DNA from: Planctomycetaceae bacterium
Lineage (GTDB): Bacteria > Planctomycetota > Planctomycetia > Planctomycetales > Planctomycetaceae
DNA length: 32,892 nt
Direction of reading: 5' to 3'
Assembly (NCBI GenBank): GCA_014762625.1
Contig: JABURQ010000022.1
Span: forward strand, 1-32,892
Below, piece by piece: positions 8,952 to 15,377 of this stretch. The notes beneath the pieces are model-generated. The model had not been told where the DNA came from, made no database searches, and worked only from the letters and a program-made list of their open reading frames with translations. Every line of letters starts with the position of its first letter. The first letter of the stretch is position 1. The position numbers and the translations under genes are program-made.

Positions 8952-9140
8952 ATGATCGTCGCAACACCCACCAGCAAACAGAAGCACGCTGGGAATACCT
9001 CCGATCGCTTCACCTGCAATTGCGTCTGTCCCTGTTGTAAGCAAAGGCGCTGCTCCGCGCCAGCGTCTCACCGGGAACTTCCGAAAAGCGACAAAGACCA
9101 TTGGCATCGCTGCGATTGCGGAGTTTGCCCTGTCTGGTAA
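8952..9140 (+). CDS. Possible cysteine-rich small protein (62 aa), unknown
   Basis: I do not recognise this ORF. It encodes 62 residues with nine cysteines. Six are packed in the block TCNCVCPCCKQRRC (residues 21-34) and three in HRCDCGVCPVW at the C-terminus (54, 56, 59). Histidines at 40, 50 and 52 add possible metal ligands. The spacing resembles a small zinc- or metal-binding protein, but no named family fits. The ATG has a good AAGGAG site nine bases upstream. It lies in a gap upstream of a DUF1559 gene, on the same strand. Against it, a longer frame is open on the opposite strand over the same bases, so the reading may be accidental. Confidence 0.35.
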   Translation: MIVATPTSKQKHAGNTSDRFTCNCVCPCCKQRRCSAPASHRELPKSDKDHWHRCDCGVCPVW

Positions 9141-9250
9141 AGAACTTCGAAAAAATGAGGCGATTATCTGATTGAGGTTGCAAAAAACGTTGATTTGTGG
9201 AATCATACTTAATGATTAGAGTATTCAAAATATATGGTTGGGTGTCCACA

Positions 9251-10315
9251 ATGAAACGGTTTCGCGGTTTCACGCTGATAGAACTCCTCGTCGTCATCGC
9301 CATCATTGCGGTGCTGGTTTCTTTGCTCCTTCCTGCCGTGCAGCAGGCTCGGGAAGCCGCTCGGCGATCACAGTGCAAAAACAATCTGAAGCAGATTGGG
9401 CTGGCGCTCCACAACTATCATGACACCCATTCCGCCTTCCCGGCTGGCTATTATTCCTGGCCAACCAGTAGCGGTTCCGCTCCGGCTTGGGCGGCAATGG
9501 ATCCCACGACATGGGATGCCGCTCCCGGTTGGGGGTGGGGCACAATGTTGCTTCCGTTTCTCGATCAGGGACCGCTTTACAATCAACTGGACGTCAATCG
9601 GGCCTGCTTCGATCCGTCTAATGCAACAAGCGTCGCCACCAAACTCCCGGTGTTCCTCTGTCCGACCGCCAGTGGCGGGGACGAACCTTTCCTGGCTCAG
9701 AATGATTCGGGCGCTCCGTTGGCCATCAACGGCGATCAGGTTCTCCTCGGGAGATCACATTATGTCGCCAGCCACGGACAGGAATCGTGTTGGGGAGAGT
9801 GCGGCTCCAGTACCACCGGAGAAATCTTCACGAATATCTATACCTCTGCCACGACCACAGTCACCATCAATGGTGATGCCTCGCGTGTGGCCGATGGGCC
9901 GTTCTTTCGCAACTCCCGGACGAAATTCCGCGACGTCACCGACGGAGTTTCCAACACCATCTTCATTGGAGAGCACTCCTCGAAACTTAGCGACAAAACC
10001 TGGGTCGGCGTGGTTCCGGGGGCATTTACTCATCCCCGGTTTTCCACGCCCGAAAATGGTCCCGATGCAGCCGCTACTTTGACACTGGTCCACGCTGGAC
10101 CTTCCGGCGGAGAACTCGACATCACGGGGTTCCCGATTATCCATCCGATCAATTTCCCCACGTTCCATGTCGGTCAGATGTACTCAGAGCATACCGGAGG
10201 CGGTCACGTTCTGCTGGGGGATGGCTCCGTCCGTTTTCTGTCCCAGAACATTGACCTGTTCCTGTTTGCCGAGCTCTCAAGTATGAATGAGGGGGAACCT
10301 GTCGGTGAATTCTGA
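9251..10315 (+). CDS. DUF1559 (SBP_bac_10) prepilin-like secreted protein
   Basis: Member of a family greatly expanded in planctomycetes; its role is unknown, presumably at the cell surface or in a pseudopilus-like structure. The N-terminus is a type IV prepilin signal, GFTLIELLVVIAIIAVL, with Gly-Phe processing site and Glu at +5. The family block LLPAVQQAREAARRSQCKNN and NLKQIGLALHNYHD follow. The C-terminus has the typical HTGGGHVLLGDGSVRFLSQNID. The ATG at 9251 (MKRFRGFTL) is preferred over a GTG at 9197 in the same frame because it gives the standard short basic leader; 354 residues. Its last 29 bases overlap the lipoprotein gene at 10287, suggesting translational coupling. Substrate and partners are unknown. 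Confidence 0.93.
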   Translation: MKRFRGFTLIELLVVIAIIAVLVSLLLPAVQQAREAARRSQCKNNLKQIGLALHNYHDTHSAFPAGYYSWPTSSGSAPAWAAMDPTTWDAAPGWGWGTMLLPFLDQGPLYNQLDVNRACFDPSNATSVATKLPVFLCPTASGGDEPFLAQNDSGAPLAINGDQVLLGRSHYVASHGQESCWGECGSSTTGEIFTNIYTSATTTVTINGDASRVADGPFFRNSRTKFRDVTDGVSNTIFIGEHSSKLSDKTWVGVVPGAFTHPRFSTPENGPDAAATLTLVHAGPSGGELDITGFPIIHPINFPTFHVGQMYSEHTGGGHVLLGDGSVRFLSQNIDLFLFAELSSMNEGEPVGEF

Positions 10316-10679
10316 ACGCGACTCCCACCTCTTCTCCCCTTGTATTCATCTCAGGATCGTGACCGTTTTCTTGTGTGGCTGCGTTCTGACGGGGTGTGGT
10401 TATCCGGACGTAAGCCCTCAGGCTTATTCGATTGCCAAATCCCTTTACTCGGCCACCAACCTGAAACAGACCGATCGACTGAATGCCATCGAATCTCTCA
10501 TTGAAGAATCGTTGAAGCAGGAGGAACTCAGCGATCGAGAAGCGGCCTATCTGAAAGAAATCATTGAGACGGCCCGCGCTGGGGACTGGGAAGACGCTCA
10601 ACAGGAAGTCCGCGAGTTGATGGAAGACCAGATCGGCTCTTCGCAAACTAAGTCACACTCTCACTCTCATTCAGAATGA
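10287..10679 (+). CDS. Small predicted lipoprotein, unknown function
   Basis: A 130-residue protein of no recognised family. The N-terminal region has a hydrophobic stretch ending in the lipobox-like LTGC (Cys about residue 37, VLTGCGYPDVSPQ), so lipid attachment and export are likely. The mature part is short, helical and charged (ESLIEESLKQEELSDREAAYLKEI in two pieces) and ends in a His/Ser-rich tail, SHSHSHSE, which could bind metal. The ATG at 10287 overlaps the preceding DUF1559 gene by 29 bases. An in-frame GTG at 10302 or 10359 is possible, but the latter leaves too short a signal. In planctomycetes DUF1559 genes are often followed by a small lipoprotein gene, so the two may work together. 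Confidence 0.75.
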   Translation: MRGNLSVNSERDSHLFSPCIHLRIVTVFLCGCVLTGCGYPDVSPQAYSIAKSLYSATNLKQTDRLNAIESLIEESLKQEELSDREAAYLKEIIETARAGDWEDAQQEVRELMEDQIGSSQTKSHSHSHSE

Positions 10680-11100
10680 GGCGTCGATCTTCCTGTGAAA
10701 CAAAGCATTACGTTCAAGTAAGCCTCGTATCTTGAGCGGGTTTGCTGCCGATAATTTATTGTCAGTGGACACAATAGATAAAAACAATTCTGTATAATCT
10801 CCTAAAATATACCAAAAGTTCTTGAACCTCGAATCAGTAATTCGGTATATCTACATTAAGTCACCTTGCCCGTGAATGCTGAGATTCATTAACTGCGATT
10901 CCGCAATTCAGCATTTCACTGTTTTCAAATGAGCGTTCCGCTTGGAAACAGTACTAAATTCCATCGGCGCATTTTGCGTTGATGGAAAGTACCTGTTTTC
11001 ATAAAGCGTTCCTGATGGAAGCAGTACTGTTTTCCTGTCGATGCATTTCGCATTGATGACAAATTTCTGTTTTCTTGTTTCTCTTCGAAGGGGGATGGTC
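10680..11100. promoter_or_regulatory. AT-rich intergenic region with candidate promoters upstream of the second DUF1559 gene
   Basis: The composition shifts to AT-rich. Two sigma-70-like elements are visible: a perfect TATAAT at 10793-10798 without a good -35, and TTGAAC (10822-10827) with TATATC (10846-10851), 18 bases apart. The spacer of the second contains the dyad CGAAT/ATTCG. A further imperfect hairpin spans about 10871-10919 (GAATGCTGA against TCAGCATTTC). The repeat array listed next fills the rest. No gene is seen here. Confidence 0.35.
10911..11077 (+). repeat. Degenerate tandem repeat upstream of DUF1559 gene
   Basis: Three diverged units start at 10911, 10969 and 11043, each opening with GCATTT(C/T). 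Units 2 and 3 share GCATTTxGCxTTGATG, then CTGTTTTC. Units 1 and 2 share CTGTTTTCA, AGCGTTCC, GGAA and CAGTACT. Unit 1 lacks about 16 bases present in unit 2. The array ends some 25 bases before the DUF1559 start codon at 11101, so it is probably in the 5' untranslated region. Confidence 0.55.
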
Positions 11101-12153
11101 ATGGGACGTTCACGCAGATTTGGATTTACGCTTATCGAATTGTTGGTGGTTATTGCCATCATTGCCGTTCTTGTTTCACTCTTGTTGCCAGCAGTTCAGC
11201 AAGCCCGAGAAGCTGCTCGGCGAAGTACCTGCAAAAATAACCTCAAACAAATGGGGTTGGCGCTTCACAATTATCACGACACGTTTTCTGTTTTGCCGCC
11301 TGCCTTGGTTCACTCCGGTCGTAACACCAACTCCAATCCGTCGATTGACAATCCTTACGGGTTAAACACGACCGGATGGATGCTACTTTTGCCGTACATG
11401 GATCAAGCGCCGCTCTACAATCAGCATAATTTTGCGCTCTCCGGCGGAAATTCGTATCCGAGAAACCCTGTTTTGGCGGGCACGGATCCGAATGCCAACA
11501 ACGCCACCATCTCTCAATCTGTTCCAGTGATGAACTGTCCGTCACACCCTGCTGCGGGAGTGAATAGCGTCAACTCCAGCAGTTGGTACTATCGCGATAA
11601 TCAACCACGTTCCAGCTATTTGTTCTGCACTGGTTACTTTGTCGACTACAACGATAACTATGGATATTACAAAGGGAACGCAAACCGGTATCGGCAGGGA
11701 GCATTTGGTAACGATGGTGCCGCCCGTTTTCGAGATATAACCGATGGCATGTCGAATACGACTCTCATTGGTGAAGCGTGGGGGGGGGAAGGATTCAAAT
11801 GTTCGAGTCACTACGGCCCCTGGGGACTTTCCGGAATTCACACGAGTGTCCACGGTCGAGTCGTTAGCGGTGCTTACGTTAATAATTACTCCGACGCTCA
11901 ATGGGCCAACTGGGGCCGCGACTGGAAGATCAACGCTGCATACCGTGCCTGGGACTCTGGTTACTGGTGCACGTCAGCACAAAATAGCCGGGGGGTCAAG
12001 CTCGCCTATGCCTGGGCGTTTAACAGTGGCCATACGGGCGGAGCACAATTTTTGATGGGAGATGGTTCTGTCAAGTTTCTCAGCGAGAATATGGATTATA
12101 AAACCTTCTGTCTTGCCAATTACGTGTCTGACAGTATTCCGATTGATCTATGA
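11101..12153 (+). CDS. DUF1559 (SBP_bac_10) prepilin-like secreted protein, second copy
   Basis: Second DUF1559 protein in the window, 350 residues. It has the prepilin leader MGRSRRFGFTLIELLVV with cleavage before Phe, the QQAREAARRSTCKNN and NLKQMGLALHNYHD blocks, and the C-terminal HTGGAQFLMGDGSVKFLSEN. The middle is Tyr/Asn/Trp-rich and diverges strongly from the copy at 9251, so this is family-level and not recent duplication. The ATG at 11101 is preferred, with GAAGGGGG upstream; an in-frame ATG at 11095 is also possible. A run of nine G's at about 11780-11788 lies inside the coding sequence (AWGGEG); the frame stays open through it. A strong terminator follows at 12218. Confidence 0.93.
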   Translation: MGRSRRFGFTLIELLVVIAIIAVLVSLLLPAVQQAREAARRSTCKNNLKQMGLALHNYHDTFSVLPPALVHSGRNTNSNPSIDNPYGLNTTGWMLLLPYMDQAPLYNQHNFALSGGNSYPRNPVLAGTDPNANNATISQSVPVMNCPSHPAAGVNSVNSSSWYYRDNQPRSSYLFCTGYFVDYNDNYGYYKGNANRYRQGAFGNDGAARFRDITDGMSNTTLIGEAWGGEGFKCSSHYGPWGLSGIHTSVHGRVVSGAYVNNYSDAQWANWGRDWKINAAYRAWDSGYWCTSAQNSRGVKLAYAWAFNSGHTGGAQFLMGDGSVKFLSENMDYKTFCLANYVSDSIPIDL

Positions 12154-12217
12154 TTGATGCTCAGTCTGCTTTGAAGGGAATCGCGTTTATCTCACGAATC
12201 CCGGACGAGAAATTCTT

Positions 12218-12258
12218 GCAGGCCGCTCTCCCTATTGGAGCGGCCTGCTTCTTCTCTT
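12218..12258 (+). terminator. Rho-independent terminator after second DUF1559 gene
   Basis: Perfect 11-base stem (GCAGGCCGCTC at 12218-12228 and GAGCGGCCTGC at 12238-12248) with a nine-base loop, followed by the T-rich TTCTTCTCTTTA. It separates the DUF1559 gene from the lipoprotein gene at 12312. Confidence 0.85.
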
Positions 12259-12311
12259 TATTTGTTTGAATACATTCTAGATTTGCTTATCTGCAATTGG
12301 AGCGACTATCC

Positions 12312-12791
12312 ATGACGATGATGAACCGCATGTTTTTCCTGACCCTATCCTGTCTTGTGGTGTGTATAGGATGTGGAAAAACCAGTGAAGAAGTGCAAAC
12401 GGTCGATGTTTCCGGTGTTGTCACCCTCGACGGAAAACCCGTCGAGGGAGCTGAAGTGAATTTTTTTTCGAAGGTCGGTAATTTTCTCGGGACCGGCGTG
12501 ACTGATCAAGATGGGAAATACACTCTCTATCAGGGAGCCGCCCTCGGTGAAAACCAAGTCTGGATTAGCAAAGACACCTCCAAATCGGATACCAATCCAG
12601 CCGGCATGGATCCGGCGGAAAATCCCGATGCGGATCCCTCTCAAATGGCAGCCGCTGCTGGAACGGAGGGAGATATTGAAGCGAAAGGGGAGCAAATCCC
12701 CGAAAAATTTAGCGATCCCGATAAAACAGTTTTAAAATTTAACGTCCAGGAAGGAGGAAGCAGCAACGCTGATTTTAAATTGACCGAGTAG
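12312..12791 (+). CDS. Lipoprotein with carboxypeptidase-regulatory/transthyretin-like domain
   Basis: A 159-residue predicted lipoprotein common in planctomycetes near DUF1559 genes. A hydrophobic signal ends in the lipobox VCIGC (Cys at about residue 21). The body carries VSGVVTLDGKPVEGAEVNF, the opening of a carboxypeptidase-regulatory-like beta domain, then GTGVTDQDGKYTL, the usual turn of that fold. A low-complexity region rich in D, P and A (about 95-125) follows. The C-terminus, ending FKLTE, completes the sandwich. The ATG at 12312 is chosen because GGAG lies nine bases upstream; a TTG at 12297 would lengthen the leader without benefit. An eight-T run occurs at about 12461. Substrate and partner are unknown; an outer or surface location is inferred. 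Confidence 0.85.
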   Translation: MTMMNRMFFLTLSCLVVCIGCGKTSEEVQTVDVSGVVTLDGKPVEGAEVNFFSKVGNFLGTGVTDQDGKYTLYQGAALGENQVWISKDTSKSDTNPAGMDPAENPDADPSQMAAAAGTEGDIEAKGEQIPEKFSDPDKTVLKFNVQEGGSSNADFKLTE

Positions 12792-12968
12792 AATGAATCT
12801 GTTCGAGGTACGGTTTCAAGACTGATCGTTTCGTTCCCGTTCTGATTGAAATTGGTGCGTATGAAACTGTCATGAGCCAGAATCTGCATTGTTGTTCCTC
12901 GGCAAAAGTCGTGAGGCTGTTGTCAGCTGCGCCGGGCTAATCAGGAAATATTCTCTCCGAGTTGCTTG

Positions 12969-14825
12969 ATGAACTCTCAACAGTATCGACTTTTGGCTCT
13001 TGTGATCGTGGGACCGGTGATCGTCGCTGGTCTCATGATCTGGCGTCACGATACGGACTCAAGTCAGCAGGATGAAACGACGCCGAGTTCGACGGTGCAG
13101 GAGTCGGTCTCCGAATCTCTGCCCCCCCTCGAGAAAGCTCAGACTCCATTTCTGAATATCCGGAACGAAACTGCATATCTCGGGAACCAGGGGTGTGTGG
13201 ACTGTCACGCAGAGCAATTCGAGTCTTATCAACTCACAGCCCACAGTCGATCCCTCCGCTCGACCATCGCTTCCGAAGAACCTCCGTCCGGCGAGTATTT
13301 ACATGAAGCCTCCGGGCGTTATTACGAAGTTTACCGTGAGGGGGACGAGCTTCGACACCGGGAATTCATCAGCGACTCTTCCGGCAATGAAGTGAATCTA
13401 AGCGATTACGCGGTCAACTACACGATGGGGTCGGGGCGTTTTTCGCTGTCCTATCTCATTGAGGAGGATCAGTTTTTATTCGAGTCCCCCGTGACCTGGT
13501 ATTCCGCACGGAAGGAATGGGCGATGTCCCCCGGCTTTGACCGACAATATCATCGCGGGTTTCAAAGACTGACGGGTGTGGGATGCGTGTACTGTCACGC
13601 GGGACGTGTCGTTGAAGAGTCCGGCAATTCGTTTCGTCCTCAATTATTGCACATGGCGATCGGATGTGAGAACTGCCACGGTCCCGGTTCGCTGCATGCT
13701 TCAGAACGTCTTGCCAAGTCAGAGAGTCAAACTGTTCCCGATTTGACCATTGTCAATCCGGTTCATCTGGACCGTGCTCTACAGGAAGCGGTTTGTGCGA
13801 ATTGTCACCTGCGGGGAGACGCAACGGTCTTGCGCCGTGGAATGGAGATGAACGATTACAGACCCGGTCTTCCGTTAAGTGAAGTGCGTATCGATTTCGG
13901 CTTGGAATCTCCCAAAGGAGAGATGGAAGTGGTCGGCCACGTCGAGCAGATGCGTCAAAGCCTGTGTTATTTGAACTCGGAATCGATGACCTGCACGACG
14001 TGCCACAATCCCCATTACCAGCCCGCCGAAGAGGAACGCCAGACTTATTTCCGTAACACTTGCCTCAAGTGCCACGAGGTTCAATCCTGTGGCCTGTCTG
14101 TCGCGGAACGACTTCAAAATCATCCTCAGGATAATTGTATTACGTGTCACATGCCGACTACCGACACCGATATCCCTCATTTTGCGTTCACGCATCATCG
14201 CATCGCAGTTCATCTGGAGAGTCCCGAAACTTCCTCAAAATCAGCTCCCGCATCCCTGGGGAAATTAGTTCCACTCACCGAAACAACCCATCTCTCGGAG
14301 ACGGAATTGAATCGTTTGACGGGGTTGGCATATCTCGAATACGCGGAGAAGAAGCCTCGCCATTACGGCGAATTTATGGAGCAGGCGCGAAGCCTGTTGG
14401 AACGGGGCGATGCGGATGGTGATGGTCTCGCGGCACTGGCTCGTATTTACTGGGAGAGAGAGCATCCCCGAGCAGCCGAGATCGCTCAAGCGGCTCTGAC
14501 GCACAAGGATATTTCCACCCGTTCCAAAGTGAATGCGTTGGTCGTTCTCGCCGACTTAAATCTCCGAGCGGGACGCGGTGACCTCGCATTTCCCTACTGC
14601 CGTCAACTTGTCGCGACTCGCAGACATACCGGCGATTGGGAAATGCTGGCGGCAGCATATGCACTTCGTGGCGAGATGGACGCCAGCAATTCCGCGCTGG
14701 AGACAGCGGTGAAAATCGCTCCGGATCGTCTCGATTTGCGGGAGCGGCTTGAGAGGATCTATCAACGAGCAGGGCAGGAGAAAAACGCTGCACGGCATCG
14801 GCAGGTGATTGACAGTCTGAAGTGA
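12969..14825 (+). CDS. Multiheme (seven CxxCH) cytochrome c with C-terminal TPR repeats
   Basis: A 619-residue exported electron-transfer protein. Residues 8-26 form a hydrophobic anchor or signal peptide. Seven c-type heme motifs are at C76 (CVDCH), C206 (CVYCH), C233 (CENCH), C276 (CANCH), C342 (CTTCH), C365 (CLKCH) and C390 (CITCH), resembling the cytochrome c554/NapC-related multiheme group. His residues such as HFAFTHHRI after heme 7 may be distal ligands. From about residue 430 the protein becomes a tetratricopeptide-like helical repeat region. The ATG at 12969 is chosen over a TTG at 12966. It is a single gene without visible quinol-oxidase or reductase partners. Biogenesis by a Ccm/Ccs system encoded elsewhere is assumed; the redox partner is unknown. 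Confidence 0.92.
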   Translation: MNSQQYRLLALVIVGPVIVAGLMIWRHDTDSSQQDETTPSSTVQESVSESLPPLEKAQTPFLNIRNETAYLGNQGCVDCHAEQFESYQLTAHSRSLRSTIASEEPPSGEYLHEASGRYYEVYREGDELRHREFISDSSGNEVNLSDYAVNYTMGSGRFSLSYLIEEDQFLFESPVTWYSARKEWAMSPGFDRQYHRGFQRLTGVGCVYCHAGRVVEESGNSFRPQLLHMAIGCENCHGPGSLHASERLAKSESQTVPDLTIVNPVHLDRALQEAVCANCHLRGDATVLRRGMEMNDYRPGLPLSEVRIDFGLESPKGEMEVVGHVEQMRQSLCYLNSESMTCTTCHNPHYQPAEEERQTYFRNTCLKCHEVQSCGLSVAERLQNHPQDNCITCHMPTTDTDIPHFAFTHHRIAVHLESPETSSKSAPASLGKLVPLTETTHLSETELNRLTGLAYLEYAEKKPRHYGEFMEQARSLLERGDADGDGLAALARIYWEREHPRAAEIAQAALTHKDISTRSKVNALVVLADLNLRAGRGDLAFPYCRQLVATRRHTGDWEMLAAAYALRGEMDASNSALETAVKIAPDRLDLRERLERIYQRAGQEKNAARHRQVIDSLK

Positions 14826-14845
14826 AAACGGACAATTTCCAATCC

Positions 14846-15316
14846 TCAAATCGTCTCGCCCACCATGACCGGTTCGCGGTTGTTGCGGGTCATCACTTCG
14901 TAGTAATGAGTGGACCGCTGGGTCAGGATATAGACGCGCGGCTGCTCTCGTCGATCGGCGAGTAAAATCCCTTTCAGTCCTTCACGAATCTGATACCACA
15001 CGCCGCGGTCGAACCCGAACGTCGCCGGGATAAAGACTTCCCGAGGCTCCCAATGCGACCACGCCCCGGATTCCAGGCTCTCTTGCGGACACCAGCCGGA
15101 AACAGGAACTCCCGCACGGCGGTCGCGATTCCCCCACGGCAGCATGACGAACTGGTTTTCATCCCACACCGGCAATAACGGCGTCCGTTCCGCGAGCAGA
15201 AAGCGATACTCGTCACCGCCGTCGTCTCCGCGACGAATGATTCGTTCCTGCAGCCGATATCGCTCGATGAGCGATTCGGGGATTTCGCATCTGGCTAAAC
15301 TGATTCCCTGACACAT
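14846..15316 (-). CDS. Divergent SRAP/HMCES (YedK)-like protein
   Basis: A 156-residue protein that I align by eye to SOS-response-associated peptidase (SRAP/HMCES/YedK) proteins, which crosslink to abasic sites in single-stranded DNA through Cys2. Matching features in order are MC at the N-terminus, PVWDENQFVMLPWGN (like the PV...MRWGL block), EVFIPATFGFDRGVW (like the RCLIPADGFYEW block) and a C-terminal EPVMVGE (like RMPVIL). The usual catalytic Glu of GFYEW and the His of IHDRMP are not evident, so activity may be altered. It starts 61 bases after the stop of the Y-family polymerase and is probably its operon partner, which fits a DNA-damage role. It may instead be an unrelated protein of similar pattern. 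Confidence 0.5.
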   Translation of the reverse strand: MCQGISLARCEIPESLIERYRLQERIIRRGDDGGDEYRFLLAERTPLLPVWDENQFVMLPWGNRDRRAGVPVSGWCPQESLESGAWSHWEPREVFIPATFGFDRGVWYQIREGLKGILLADRREQPRVYILTQRSTHYYEVMTRNNREPVMVGETI

Positions 15317-15343
15317 AATGTGGCTCTAAGTCTGACTTTCTTT

Positions 15344-15366
15344 CTTGGCGTCTTTGCGGCTTGGCG
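15344..15366. repeat. Short 8-base-period micro-repeat between polymerase and SRAP-like genes
   Basis: Three near-identical units of eight bases: TTGGCGTC, TTTGCGGC, TTGGCGCG. It fills much of the 61-base spacer of the two-gene operon. The pattern resembles dispersed GCAAAG/CTTTGCG-type repeats that I recall from several bacterial genomes, but genome-wide copy number cannot be judged here. Confidence 0.4.
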
Positions 15367-15377
15367 CGATTCCTGCC

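Larger units (their letters stand above)
8803..9250. other. Intergenic region between mnmE and the first DUF1559 gene
   Basis: About 450 bases with no long convincing gene. It contains the Cys-rich ORF listed at 8952-9140 and, on the minus strand, an open frame at 8847-9206 that I regard as a shadow. No clear rho-independent terminator follows mnmE; a short GGC-rich stem near 8805-8820 lacks a T-tract. Confidence 0.4.

Noticed and set aside
8847-9206. Minus-strand open frame (119 codons) in the mnmE-DUF1559 gap
   Set aside because: No ribosome site, no recognisable family and an ordinary shadow composition; the plus-strand Cys-rich ORF has better support.
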